Shown here piece after piece: positions 17,331 through 26,443 of a DNA stretch of 64,000 nucleotides. The stretch is from contig CAVZKG010000004.1 in the NCBI GenBank assembly GCA_963775805.1, forward strand, positions 496,001 to 560,000. Reading direction: 5' to 3'. Below the pieces are notes generated by a model that saw nothing but the letters and a program-made list of their open reading frames with translations, had not been told where the DNA came from and ran no database searches. The translations under genes were made by a program, and so were the position numbers. Source of the stretch: JAFAMB01 sp963775805 (GTDB lineage Bacteria > Verrucomicrobiota > Verrucomicrobiia > Chthoniobacterales > JAFAMB01). Every line of letters begins with the position of its first letter. Position 1 is the first letter of the stretch.

Positions 17331-18701
17331 ATGAGCTCAGCTTTCCGGTTTGTCTTGCGGATTGGCGTTGTCGTTTTTGTTGTCCTTTTCCTCGTATTTA
17401 TCGCTCTTCAATTTTTTCGTCCTGCGATCTCGAACCCTCCCGCAGTCGCCGATTTTCAGGCGCCGGAGCCAATCAAAAAAATTATTCGAACCTCTTGCTA
17501 CGACTGTCACTCAAACGAGACGAAGTTGACTTGGTACGATCAAATCGTTCCCGCTTACTGGATCGTCGCGGACGACATCAAGAAGGGCCGCCAAAATTTG
17601 AATTTTTCTGAATTCAGTAACTTGCCGCCCGCGAAACAGAAAGGGATTCTATACGAAGCAGTGAATCAGATCCAACTCGGCGCGATGCCTTTTCCCTCCT
17701 ATAAATTCGTGCACCCCGAGTCTGCCATTACTCCCGAGCAACTGGCGGTTTTAAAACAGTATCTGCATCCCAAGGAAGACTTAACCGTTGCCTCGGCGGA
17801 GCAAACGAAAGCGGCTACGGATCAGTTCGAACGATGGGTTCTTGCGACTGACGGTCCAAGTCATGTGAACCCGGCTCCGAATGGGCTTGAGTTTTTCCCG
17901 GACTTCAAAAACTGGAAATTGGTGAGCGCTACTGATCGCTATGACAATGGAACGATGCGACTAATCCTCGGAAACGACATAGCGATCCAGGCTATTTCCG
18001 AGAACAAGATCCAGCCATGGCCGGATGGTGCCGCCTTTGCAAAAATCGCATGGAACCAGCAATTGGATGAGCACGAAACGGTTCGACCGGGTGAATTCAA
18101 ACAGGTTGAGTTCATGGTCAAGAACGCCGGGAAATATACCTCAACGGATGGATGGGGATGGGGACGATGGCTAGGCGCCAGTTATGTGCCATACGGTAAG
18201 GAAAGTTCGTTTTCCGAAGAGTGTATGAGTTGCCATCTGCCCGTCCAAAAAAATGATTTCGTCTACACAATGCCGATCATGGGTGGGCCTCCGGCCGGCG
18301 ATCTTTTCAACCGTCAGCCGGCTTTGTCAGGTAATCTCCCGTTCCAGCCCTTCCAATGGCGGTTAATCACTTCATCGATCGATAAGAATAAGTCTGCGAT
18401 GTCGGTCCTTTGCGGAAACGACATCGCTGTCGATCACGCGAGAAAAGGGGAGGCGTACCCTCCGGGATCGGTTCTAGCCTCCGTAACTTGGGGACAGCAG
18501 GAAGACGTTCATTGGTTCGGTGGGAATATTCCGGCAATGGTCCAATCTGTCGAGTTTGTCACGATTGGGTCATCGCCTGGAAACGAGCCGAGCTACCAGT
18601 TGTATGAGGGGTCGCCCCTGAAAGCGTCGACTGTGGACGCTGATGTAGCAAAACAGCGGCTCGGCGAAATCTTGAATCGGCGGGCGTCGGTCATGCCCTG
18701 A
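17331..18701 (+). CDS. Haem-binding protein with duplicated cytochrome P460-like domains
   Basis: Exported c-type haem protein of 456 residues. It has an N-terminal membrane anchor (about 9-30), then a Haem_bd-type domain with CYDCH near 56 and the conserved downstream GAMPFPSYKFVHP. A P460-like domain (about 185-310) follows, containing KYTSTDGWGWGRW and a second haem motif CMSCH. The final ~125 residues repeat the start of that domain (WRLITSSIDKNKSAMSVLCG against WKLVSATDRYDNGTMRLILG) but carry no CxxCH. So one protein has two haem sites and one apparently haem-less repeat. The CcsA-type maturation gene at 34.6 kb would serve it. Substrate and electron partner are unknown. It lies between tRNA-Val and xseA. 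Confidence 0.75.
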   Translation: MSSAFRFVLRIGVVVFVVLFLVFIALQFFRPAISNPPAVADFQAPEPIKKIIRTSCYDCHSNETKLTWYDQIVPAYWIVADDIKKGRQNLNFSEFSNLPPAKQKGILYEAVNQIQLGAMPFPSYKFVHPESAITPEQLAVLKQYLHPKEDLTVASAEQTKAATDQFERWVLATDGPSHVNPAPNGLEFFPDFKNWKLVSATDRYDNGTMRLILGNDIAIQAISENKIQPWPDGAAFAKIAWNQQLDEHETVRPGEFKQVEFMVKNAGKYTSTDGWGWGRWLGASYVPYGKESSFSEECMSCHLPVQKNDFVYTMPIMGGPPAGDLFNRQPALSGNLPFQPFQWRLITSSIDKNKSAMSVLCGNDIAVDHARKGEAYPPGSVLASVTWGQQEDVHWFGGNIPAMVQSVEFVTIGSSPGNEPSYQLYEGSPLKASTVDADVAKQRLGEILNRRASVMP

Positions 18702-18727
18702 TCGGACCTGCTGGGAACCGTAACCGC

Positions 18728-20071
18728 ATGCCGACGATATACAGCGTTTCTGACCTGACCGGTGCCGTCCGAAGCCTGTTGGAAAGTCGTATTGGAGAGA
18801 TCTGGGTCGAAGGAGAGGTCTCGAATTATCGGAAGCAATCGTCCGGGCATCATTACTTCACGTTGAAGGATGATCGAGCGCAACTCGCCTGCGTGATGTT
18901 TGCGCGATCGTATGGCGCACAGGCAAAGGTCCCGCTTTCCGACGGAATGCAGGTCCAGGCATATGGTGCGGTCACGGTGTATGAAGCGCGGGGCCAATAC
19001 CAGTTGATCGTTCAACTGGTTCAGCCAAAAGGCCAGGGGTTGCTTCAGGCAAAGTTCGAAGCGCTGAAACGGAAACTGCAGAGCGAAGGGCTCTTTGATT
19101 CGGAACGAAAAAGGGAGCTTCCGAAATTTCCACGACGCGTTGCAGTGGTGACTTCTCCGACAGGGGCAGCACTTCAGGATATACTGAATATTCTCAAGCG
19201 ACGAAGCCCATGGCTTTCGATTCTCATCTGCCCGGTTCGGGTTCAAGGAGAAGGCGCCGCCGGGGAAATCTCGGAGATGATCGACTTTATAAGCGCGCAA
19301 GCGGAACGCCTCGGAGTCGAAGTAATGATCGTTGGACGCGGCGGCGGAAGCCTGGAAGATCTGTGGGAGTTTAACGAAGAAAGTGTTGCCAGGAGTATTC
19401 ACCGATCTCGGATTCCCGTGGTTTCGGCGGTCGGTCACGAAATTGACTATACGATCGCGGATTTTGTCGCTGACCATCGGGCGCCTACGCCGAGTGCTGC
19501 CGCAGAATTAGTTGCTCCCGATCAGCTGGCTTTGAAGGCTGACCTGGCTTCACGCAGGACGGCCTTGGATCGATTGATCCGCCAAGCCATCGAACTGAAC
19601 CGTTTGCATCTCAGGCGGTTGTCAGAAGCTCCTTCTCTGAGGGACCCGCAGAGAGCGATCGTTGAACGTCAGCAAAACGTCGACCAACTTGAGATGCGAA
19701 TATCAGAAATTTGGAAGAACGTTTTGCAGCAGCGTCGTTCACAAGTCGAGAGGTTGGCAGCATTCCTTTCTCTCTTTCGCCCCGAGCAATGGTTGAAAGG
19801 CAAACGGGCAGAGCTCGCTTCGCTCCAGGCTCGTCTCGACTGGATCATTGCTTCAAAGCTCGAGTCTCAGAAAAACCGTATGACAGAAATAGCAAATCTG
19901 CTCCGATTGCTCGGTCCGAAACAAACACTTGAGCGAGGATATTCAATCACGCTCGATTCCAATGGGGCTGTGATTCTTTCGGTCCAGGTGTTGAAAGCGG
20001 GTGAACGGATTCAAACCATTCTCGCTGACGGCGAAATTGATTCGATCATCTCGGCGCCAGAAACGGATTGA
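18728..20071 (+). CDS. xseA: Exodeoxyribonuclease VII large subunit
   Basis: Catalytic subunit of the single-strand exonuclease ExoVII. The 447-residue product has an N-terminal OB-fold (about 1-100, with WVEGEVSNYRKQSSGHHYFT), then the catalytic domain with VAVVTSPTGAALQDIL, the Gly-rich GRGGGSLEDLWEFNEE and VSAVGHEIDYTIADFVADHRAPTPS. A long coiled-coil covers about 265-400. The small subunit xseB usually follows; no such frame fits the 148 bases before the convergent glgB, so it must be elsewhere. The start is 26 bases after the preceding stop codon. Confidence 0.95.
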   Translation: MPTIYSVSDLTGAVRSLLESRIGEIWVEGEVSNYRKQSSGHHYFTLKDDRAQLACVMFARSYGAQAKVPLSDGMQVQAYGAVTVYEARGQYQLIVQLVQPKGQGLLQAKFEALKRKLQSEGLFDSERKRELPKFPRRVAVVTSPTGAALQDILNILKRRSPWLSILICPVRVQGEGAAGEISEMIDFISAQAERLGVEVMIVGRGGGSLEDLWEFNEESVARSIHRSRIPVVSAVGHEIDYTIADFVADHRAPTPSAAAELVAPDQLALKADLASRRTALDRLIRQAIELNRLHLRRLSEAPSLRDPQRAIVERQQNVDQLEMRISEIWKNVLQQRRSQVERLAAFLSLFRPEQWLKGKRAELASLQARLDWIIASKLESQKNRMTEIANLLRLLGPKQTLERGYSITLDSNGAVILSVQVLKAGERIQTILADGEIDSIISAPETD

Positions 20072-20087
20072 AGTGGTGATCGCACAG

Positions 20088-20212
20088 AATCAGGAGGCCT
20101 CAGCCACAGATTACACAGATGGGATACCGATCGGAATGAACCGGTTATAATCTGTGATAATGCGTGGCTTCCCTTTTCTTCAATCTGTGCAATCTGTGGC
20201 TACTCTTAACGG
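20088..20212. repeat. CACAGATT-family inverted repeat between convergent xseA and glgB
   Basis: CCACAGATTACACAGAT on the left faces CAATCTGTGCAATCTGTGGC on the right, giving a long foldback in the only gap between two convergent genes. It could work as a bidirectional terminator. The same word family builds 25617-25743 and the two arrays at 33.85-34.62 kb. Confidence 0.6.
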
Positions 20213-20219
20213 GTGAGGC

Positions 20220-22421
20220 TTACTTATAAGCGTGCTTTTTGAATCCGATCGTCGAAAGCGGCGGCAAAGTCAGGCAAAGCGAGTGGGAACGTCCTTGCCA
20301 CGGAATCGCGTCCGCGTGCATGCCGCCGTAATTCCCGACATTGCTGCCCCCGTAAACACCGGAATCTGTGTTTAGTATCTCTTCGTACCACCCTTCGCCT
20401 GGAGCGCCGACCCGGTAGAAATGACGAGGAATTGGTGTGGCATTCACAATGATAAGAACCAACGAATCCGATTCGGCTTTGCGGGCAAATGTCAGAACGC
20501 TGTTGTCTGCATCATGAAAGTCGATCCATTCGAATCCCAGATAGCTATCGTCGTTCTCCCAAAAGGCAGGCTCGTTCTTGTAGAGATAATTCAGGTGCTG
20601 GATCAGCTTTCTGAGACCGTCGTGCAACGGATAATCCAACAGATGCCAATCGACGCTTTTGTCATGATTCCATTCACCCCACTGACCGATTTCACCCCCT
20701 TGAAATAACAATTTTTTCCCTGGGTGTGCATACATCCATGCGTAGAACATCCGCAGATTGGCGAACTGCTGCCAGGGATCACCCGGCATTTTGTTCACCA
20801 TGGACCCTTTGCCATGCACCACCTCGTCATGGCTCAACACGAGTACGAAATGCTCGTGAAATGCATAGATCATCGAGAACGTTGCGTCGCCCTGGTGGAA
20901 TCTGCGGTGCACCGGTTCGCGACTCATGTAGAGCAGAAAGTCGTGCATCCATCCCATGTTCCATTTTAGCCCGAACCCGAGTCCGCCTAAATAGGTTGGT
21001 CTGGAGACACCAGGCCAAGCGGTTGACTCTTCGGCGATCGTCATGATGCCTGGGAAACGCTCGTAGCAGACTTCATTGAAGCGTTTCATGAAATAGATCG
21101 CATCCAGATTCTCGCGCCCGCCATGCACATTCGGCACCCACTCACCCTGTTTCCGGGAGTAATCGAGGTAAAGCATGGACGCGACCGCGTCGACGCGAAG
21201 TCCATCGACGTGATATTCGTCAAGCCAGAACAGGCCGTTGGCGACAAGGAAATTTCGAACCTCGTTTCGACCATAATTAAAAATTAAGGTCCCCCAATCG
21301 CGGTGTTCGCCTTGTCTCGGATCTGCGTGCTCGTAAAGATGCGTTCCATCAAAGAGTGCGAGTCCGTGTGCATCTTTCGGGAAATGGCCTGGCACCCAGT
21401 CCAGAATAACGCCAATTCCTTCTTGGTGGCAGCGATCCACGAAATGCCGGAATTCGTCCGGGTTTCCGAACCGGCTGGTCGGAGCAAAGTAACCGGTCAC
21501 CTGGTAGCCCCACGAACCGTCGAAAGGATGTTCCGCCACGGGCATTAATTCGATGTGCGTGTAGCCGAGATCTTTGACGTAAGGGATCAGCCTATCCGCC
21601 AACTCGATATAGCTCAGAAATCGGTTGCCCTCTTCCGGGACACGCGCCCAGGAACCGAGGTGCACCTCGTAGATGCTGACCGGTTCTCTATGCCATTGCT
21701 TTGCTTTCCGAGCTTGCACCCATTCGTCGTCGCTCCATTTGAACCGATCCAGATTGAATACTAACGAGGCGGTCTGGATGCCGTGCTGACCGTAGAATGC
21801 GAAAGGATCGCTTTTCAGAATGACTTCACCGAAGCAGTTCCGAATCTCCAGCTTGTAGTGCGTGCCTTCCGTTATTCCCGGAATAAATATCTCCCAGATT
21901 CCCGCCTCGATACGCTTGCGCAAAGGATGGCAGCGGCCGTCCCAGCCGTTGAAATCCCCGACAATGCTCACGCGTTGAGCGTTTGGCGCCCAGACCGCAA
22001 ACGTTGCCCCGGGGTGGCCGTTTATCTCGCTGAGGTGCGCACCAAGTTTTTTATAGATGTCATAATGGTTTCCTTCCCGGAAAAGGTGCATGTCGAGTTC
22101 GCCGAGGATCGGACCGTAGGAGTATGGATCACTGAATTGGACGGTTTCTCCAGACCATGTGACGATCTCCAGCAAATAATCGAATGCGGAAGATACCCCG
22201 GTTAGTGGTACCTCGAACAATCCTTCGTTTGCGATGCGGATTCCGGGGAATCGACGTGAGACGGTGTATCGGTCGATCACCGTCAATTCTTTGGCGTCAG
22301 GTCGAAACGATCTTACGACCCACTCGCCGCCGCTCTCGTGCATCCCGAGCAGGTTGAAGGGGTCGTCATGTTCGGCACTGAGCAATCGGTGCAATTCATT
22401 TGGGGTAAGCGTGGTATTCAT
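20220..22421 (-). CDS. glgB: 1,4-alpha-glucan branching enzyme
   Basis: Introduces alpha-1,6 branches into glycogen. At 733 residues it has the usual GH13 branching-enzyme length. An N-terminal CBM48-type region contains FAVWAPNAQRVSIVGDFNGW. The GH13 barrel has EVHLGSWAR, the catalytic Asp region VDGLRVDAVASMLYLDY, the acid/base Glu in IMTIAEESTAWPG and LPLSHDEVVHGK-like VLSHDEVVHGKGS. The C-terminal beta-domain is complete. The start codon overlaps the upstream glycosyltransferase stop by 4 bases, so both come from one transcript. No other glg genes are in the window. Confidence 0.96.
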   Translation of the reverse strand: MNTTLTPNELHRLLSAEHDDPFNLLGMHESGGEWVVRSFRPDAKELTVIDRYTVSRRFPGIRIANEGLFEVPLTGVSSAFDYLLEIVTWSGETVQFSDPYSYGPILGELDMHLFREGNHYDIYKKLGAHLSEINGHPGATFAVWAPNAQRVSIVGDFNGWDGRCHPLRKRIEAGIWEIFIPGITEGTHYKLEIRNCFGEVILKSDPFAFYGQHGIQTASLVFNLDRFKWSDDEWVQARKAKQWHREPVSIYEVHLGSWARVPEEGNRFLSYIELADRLIPYVKDLGYTHIELMPVAEHPFDGSWGYQVTGYFAPTSRFGNPDEFRHFVDRCHQEGIGVILDWVPGHFPKDAHGLALFDGTHLYEHADPRQGEHRDWGTLIFNYGRNEVRNFLVANGLFWLDEYHVDGLRVDAVASMLYLDYSRKQGEWVPNVHGGRENLDAIYFMKRFNEVCYERFPGIMTIAEESTAWPGVSRPTYLGGLGFGLKWNMGWMHDFLLYMSREPVHRRFHQGDATFSMIYAFHEHFVLVLSHDEVVHGKGSMVNKMPGDPWQQFANLRMFYAWMYAHPGKKLLFQGGEIGQWGEWNHDKSVDWHLLDYPLHDGLRKLIQHLNYLYKNEPAFWENDDSYLGFEWIDFHDADNSVLTFARKAESDSLVLIIVNATPIPRHFYRVGAPGEGWYEEILNTDSGVYGGSNVGNYGGMHADAIPWQGRSHSLCLTLPPLSTIGFKKHAYK

Positions 22422-23611
22422 AACAGGTCCCGGAGGATTGGTTCCATTTTTTCGAGATAAAGCCGATCAGCAGAGTATTCCCGCAATAGGTGCTTTTTCC
22501 TTTTAAAGATCGTGTCGTGGTCAAAATAGCCTCGAATTCGCTCAGCAACATTTCGGGGGGCGTCTTGCAGCTCAAACAACAGTGTGCTGGAAAGCGCGAT
22601 AGATTTCAACGGTTCGATGTTAGAACAGAAAACTGGCAACCGATGAACGGCCGCTTCGAGGAGAGGAAGTCCGAATCCCTCCTGCTTGGACGGAAAAAGC
22701 AAAGCGTCCGCAACCATGTAGAGACTATGCAATTGACGATCGTCCACGTGAAAAAGCTGGTTAACCCAGTGCACCAGCGACTGGACTCCAAGATCTCTTG
22801 CCATCCGTTGCAACCCCGCGAAATGTTCGGCTGCAGACGGATTATGTGTATCCGGCGCGCCAGTGACCAGCAGTCGAACTCGGAGCCCGATGTCGCGAAG
22901 CGCACCCACAATCTGTAGCGCGAAAGCGATATTCTTTCGCGGAAGTATCCTGGTAGGGTAGAGCAGAATGATTGATTCAGCCAACTCGTCCCCGATCAAT
23001 TCCCCGACTTCTGGAGTCAGGGTCGACGCCGATATAAAGTCGAGTCCGTTGGGAACAATTGCGTCCACTTGCGTGCCTGTCAGTTGCTGAAATTCTGCTG
23101 CGCGCGCGCCGGAAATGGTGACATACCGGGTTCCTCGCTGCCGTTCGCGAATCAGGTCGAATATCCGATCTCGCGGCAAATAATAATCCGGATTCGAAGC
23201 AGCGAGATCGTGCGTCCATGCAATGACCTTTGGGTCGCGCTCGCCGAACCCTGCAAGTACCTGCGTAGCCGCGAGGTTAAACGGCATTGTGAATATGTTA
23301 TGCACGACAAATCGATCAAAATTTCTACTTAATGGTAATAATTGCTTTTGTAGCGATTCAAGAAGTCGAAAGTAAGCTTGTCCGGGTCGTCCGTTGTACA
23401 CTTCTTCTTGAGCGGCGCGCACCTCGATTCCGGCCGAATTCAGCTCGGGAAGCGCTATAACTTTGATCCGCTTTTCGAACTGACTTCCTTCCCCGCAAAT
23501 GATCGTCACTTCGTGTCCGTGTCGGGACATCAATCGAGCCTGCTGACGGATCACGCTTTCGACGCCGCCAATCATCGGCCAGGAAGTATAGTGAACGAGG
23601 GCAATTTTCAT
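22418..23611 (-). CDS. Glycosyltransferase family 4 protein
   Basis: GT-B fold retaining glycosyltransferase of 397 residues. The N-terminal acceptor domain begins MKIALVHYTSWPMIGGVESV. The C-terminal nucleotide-sugar domain has YPTRILPRKNIAFAL and the GT4 signature FPSKQEGFGLPLLEAAV with its E-x7-E spacing. It overlaps glgB by 4 bases. That pairing suggests a role in glycogen or another alpha-glucan, but GT4 members also make polysaccharides and glycolipids, and donor or acceptor specificity cannot be read from the sequence. Confidence 0.85.
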   Translation of the reverse strand: MKIALVHYTSWPMIGGVESVIRQQARLMSRHGHEVTIICGEGSQFEKRIKVIALPELNSAGIEVRAAQEEVYNGRPGQAYFRLLESLQKQLLPLSRNFDRFVVHNIFTMPFNLAATQVLAGFGERDPKVIAWTHDLAASNPDYYLPRDRIFDLIRERQRGTRYVTISGARAAEFQQLTGTQVDAIVPNGLDFISASTLTPEVGELIGDELAESIILLYPTRILPRKNIAFALQIVGALRDIGLRVRLLVTGAPDTHNPSAAEHFAGLQRMARDLGVQSLVHWVNQLFHVDDRQLHSLYMVADALLFPSKQEGFGLPLLEAAVHRLPVFCSNIEPLKSIALSSTLLFELQDAPRNVAERIRGYFDHDTIFKRKKHLLREYSADRLYLEKMEPILRDLL

Positions 23612-23845
23612 CGTTTGAACGCAGCCGCAGACGCCCCTTTATGAGACAGATTTGCCTGTCGAATCGCAACCAAGAATCTAGCCTGCGTTGCTGACAACCC
23701 CTCTGGGATGCTGCGGCGGTTGCCGACGTTCCAACTATCACGCCAAAATAAGATGTTACCGCAATGTTTCGGTTTTTTCGGAGCAAAACGTTTTTTATTA
23801 GAGAGCCGATTTTGCCAATAGTCGACTTCCCGTTAGATTTCATTT

Positions 23846-25156
23846 GTGAATACGCCGGCCAGTCGACGCGTCGTTCTTCTGTTCGCCTTTGCTCTTTTAT
23901 TTGGTTGCCTTTCCAGCTGGGGGGCACTCCCAAAAGCGGATCCTGATGATGGAGGGCTGAAATTGCTCCCCGGTTTTCACGCTCTCGTTGTGGCGGATAA
24001 GTTGGGCCCGATCCGATTTATCTCGGTGTCACCCGACGGGGACATCTATATCAAGAAAACTCGGAACGGCCTCATTGCACTACGCGATACAAAAGGGGAT
24101 GGGCGTGCCGATGTGATCCAAACATTCGGTACCGATTTCGGGGCCGGTACCGGCGTTTGCGTCCGCGGGAGTTGGCTGTACTTCTCCACGAACGACGCGG
24201 TCTACCGCTACCCGCTGAAACCGGGGGAATTGGTTCCCACAGGCCCCGCGCAACCCATCGTGATCGGCTTGCCCCCAGGGCAAAGAGAGCACGAATCAAA
24301 AGCCTTCGCATTCGATGGTGGCGGTGACCTTTATGTAGAAGTCGGTTGCCCATCTAACGCCAGCGGCGATCCCGACCGTGCATTTGGAGCCAAAGGTGTC
24401 GATCCTGCGTCGCTCTTTGTGCAGCACGGCGGGTTCTGGCGTTTCAAGCCGGATGTTCAAAACCAGGATCAGCTCAAAGACGGCTTTCATTTCTCGAGTG
24501 GCATGCGGCACGATCTTGCGATCGCTTGGCAACCTGTCTCCAAGGCCTTTTACATCGTAATGATGGGGCGCGATCAGCTGAACACGGTCGATCCGAAAGA
24601 TTATACCGCCGAGGATAACGCTGAAAACCCAGCCGAAGAGATGCAAAAGCTCACGCAGGGTGCGACGTTCGGATGGCCTTACACCTATTGGGATCCGCGA
24701 AAGAATGCGCGAATGATCTCGCCTGAATTCGGTGGCAACAATCAGAAGCGGGATGATTCCCATAAGTATCCCGATCCGCTCGTCGCTTTCCCCGCTCATT
24801 GGGCGCCGATGCAGATGACTTTCTACACCGGGTCCCAATTTCCAGCCAAATATCGAAACGGCACGTTCATCGCCTTTCACGGATCATGGAATCGCGCCCC
24901 TCTTCCCCAGGCGGGCTACAAGATTGATTTTGTCCCCTTTACTCCCACCGGAAGTCCGGGAGGCGGGTACGAAACGTTTGCCGACAATTTCGCTGGGATA
25001 CCTGTGATCCGGTCACCGGGTCAGGCTCACTATCGGCCTTGCGGGATTGCGACCGGTCCGGACGGGTCTCTCTATGTCGCTGACTCAGAAAAGGGACGCG
25101 TTTGGCGAATCATTTACACTGGGCCCGCTTCGGGCGCCGACTCGAACGCTCACTGA
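23846..25156 (+). CDS. Sorbosone-dehydrogenase-like PQQ/beta-propeller protein
   Basis: Exported six-bladed beta-propeller protein of 436 residues, starting at GTG. A signal peptide (about 1-27) precedes LLPGFHALVVADKLGPIRFI. Propeller motifs typical of the L-sorbosone dehydrogenase group include SPDGDIYIKKTRNG, FHFSSGMRHDLAIAWQ, GWPYTYWDPRKNARM, AFHGSWNRAPLPQAGY and CGIATGPDGSLYVADSEKGRVWRI. The group is often annotated as PQQ-dependent, but cofactor binding is not proven. A cytochrome c gene follows after 9 bases and is the obvious electron acceptor. A CG-centred palindrome AAAACGTTTT lies about 50 bases upstream. Confidence 0.82.
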   Translation: MNTPASRRVVLLFAFALLFGCLSSWGALPKADPDDGGLKLLPGFHALVVADKLGPIRFISVSPDGDIYIKKTRNGLIALRDTKGDGRADVIQTFGTDFGAGTGVCVRGSWLYFSTNDAVYRYPLKPGELVPTGPAQPIVIGLPPGQREHESKAFAFDGGGDLYVEVGCPSNASGDPDRAFGAKGVDPASLFVQHGGFWRFKPDVQNQDQLKDGFHFSSGMRHDLAIAWQPVSKAFYIVMMGRDQLNTVDPKDYTAEDNAENPAEEMQKLTQGATFGWPYTYWDPRKNARMISPEFGGNNQKRDDSHKYPDPLVAFPAHWAPMQMTFYTGSQFPAKYRNGTFIAFHGSWNRAPLPQAGYKIDFVPFTPTGSPGGGYETFADNFAGIPVIRSPGQAHYRPCGIATGPDGSLYVADSEKGRVWRIIYTGPASGADSNAH

Positions 25157-25165
25157 GAGTGTCGC

Positions 25166-25612
25166 ATGAAAATTTGCTCACAAACGCGCCAGTTTAACCC
25201 GTGGATAAACGGATTCGGACTTGGCGCATTAGTTTCGCTTTGTCTGATCTCTGTGAGCGTCCGCTCGCAATCAGCGGAATCGGGACCGGAACAGCTGTCA
25301 GCCGGTGCCAAAATCTACACGAATACCTGTGCCTCCTGTCACATGGTCGACGGCAGCGGCGTCCCCAACCTGCAACCCGCGTTGGACGGCGACGCACTGG
25401 TTGCCGGTGATCCAGACATTTTAATTCGAGTCGTTCTTGAAGGACCTGCCAAAGTGTTGCCGGCGGATCGACCTGTATTCTCCAATACCATGCCGCCGTT
25501 TTATCAACTCAGCGATCAGGATATCGCTGATGTCTTGAGCTATATCCGCCAACAATACGGCGCCAAAGCTTCCGCGATAAAACCCAGCCAGGTTGCTGCC
25601 CAACGAAAATAA
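25166..25612 (+). CDS. Class I c-type cytochrome, mono-haem
   Basis: Small exported cytochrome c of 148 residues. It has a signal or anchor segment (about 14-34), one haem motif CASCH (near 52), a conserved GSGVPNLQPALDG stretch, and the axial Met region SNTMPPFYQLSDQDIADVLSYI typical of this family. Placed 9 bases after the sorbosone-dehydrogenase-like gene, it most likely takes electrons from that enzyme and passes them to a terminal oxidase outside the window. Confidence 0.9.
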   Translation: MKICSQTRQFNPWINGFGLGALVSLCLISVSVRSQSAESGPEQLSAGAKIYTNTCASCHMVDGSGVPNLQPALDGDALVAGDPDILIRVVLEGPAKVLPADRPVFSNTMPPFYQLSDQDIADVLSYIRQQYGAKASAIKPSQVAAQRK

Positions 25613-25616
25613 ATAC

Positions 25617-25743
25617 CGGCCACAGATTTCGCAGATTACGCAGATTTTAGGAATCCAGAGGGACAGAGTAATTCGATCTCAGATTCGAATCTGTGAAATC
25701 TGTGGCCACTCACGTCTCTGAATCTGCGAAATCTGTGGCTGGC
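25617..25743. repeat. CACAGATT-family inverted repeat after the cytochrome gene
   Basis: CCACAGATTTCGCAGATTACG near 25620 faces two inverted copies, AATCTGTGAAATCTGTGGCC and GAATCTGCGAAATCTGTGGC, ending at 25743. It can form a long stem just downstream of the cytochrome stop codon and may terminate that transcript. Confidence 0.6.
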
Positions 25744-25808
25744 CTTAAAGTCGACTTGCCATGCGCACGGACTTGTGAAACTTAAGGCCTTCACCGGCGA
25801 ATGGTTTG

Positions 25809-25880
25809 GCCAGGGTAGCTCAGTGGTAGAGCAGGGGACTCATAAGCCCTTGGTCGGGAGTTCAACTCTCCCCCCTGGCA
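25809..25880 (+). tRNA. tRNA with CAU anticodon (Met elongator or Ile2)
   Basis: Cloverleaf: acceptor GCCAGGG/CCCTGGC, D arm GCTC/GAGC, anticodon loop CTCATAA, T arm GGGAG TTCAACT CTCCC, discriminator A. CCA is not encoded (CTC follows). It lacks the three G-C pairs of an initiator. The GACTCATAA anticodon region and the TTGGTCG variable region resemble E. coli tRNA-Ile2, whose C34 is changed to lysidine, so Ile2 is a real alternative to Met. Confidence 0.9.
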
Positions 25881-25888
25881 CTCCGTTT

Positions 25889-25926
25889 ACAGTTCCGGGT
25901 TTCGAGGTTTGAAGTTCCGAGTTCCG
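25889..25926. repeat. GTTCGAGGTTCGGAGTTC-family repeat
   Basis: A run of near-identical 7-10 base words (AGTTCCGGGTTTCGAGGTTT, then GAAGTTCCGAGTTCC). The same family is at 47189-47240 and, inverted, at 62972-63032. Confidence 0.45.
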
Positions 25927-25942
25927 TCTGACCGTCCTAGAG

Positions 25943-26122
25943 ACTCGGTGCAGAAGCGTCGCGCTCACTCGCCAATTTGCCTTGCTGCGCGCTCACGGAC
26001 TTCTGAAAAAACTTCCACGCACCCGCTGCTATCAACTCAGCTCCAAAGGCAGACGAATTATCACTGCACTCTTGGCCGCCTGCTACGCTGACGTTGAACA
26101 ACTTACCAAAATGGCGGCATGA
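25943..26122 (+). pseudogene. C-terminal fragment of a winged-helix protein (remnant)
   Basis: The frame ending at the TGA at 26120-26122 encodes LLRAHGLLKKLPRTRCYQLS, then SKGRRIITALLAACYADVEQ and LTKMAA. I recognise this as the tail of a winged-helix family that recurs in many soil bacteria and is often near mobile DNA. There is no start codon or N-terminal part: upstream the frame runs straight into a GTTCCGAGTTCC-type repeat. I treat it as a decayed fragment. The family link is from memory and needs a search. Confidence 0.45.
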
Positions 26123-26443
26123 AAATCCTCTCGAAATTGCGCGAAGTTGAACCTCTGTAGCACGAAGAAGGGTGTTTAAATGGCATCCCTCTGCAGCGTG
26201 TTCAACGCGATATCGTTCCAGTCCGGGCCGCAAAACTCCAAAAATCCGAACCTCTGCGTCCTTTGCGCCTTGTGGTTAATCCAATCCTCTGTGTCCTCGT
26301 CCGTCCCTCTGCGCACTCCTCCTCCGCCGACACGCCCACACGCCGACACCGTATCCGGGTAATCTCTTCCTCGCGCTCCACGCTGGACAGGCGGAACTCC
26401 TTGATCGAATCTCAGGAGGCGCTAACTTGCTCCCACCCTTCTC
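26123..26443. repeat. Intergenic stretch with partial repeats
   Basis: No gene seen. It contains CTCTGCGTCC and CTCTGTGTCC words (about 26251-26300), also found near 13930 and 57770, and an inverted partial copy of the ATCGGCGTGTCGGCG family at 26327-26360 (CCGCCGACACGCCCACACGC). Confidence 0.45.
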
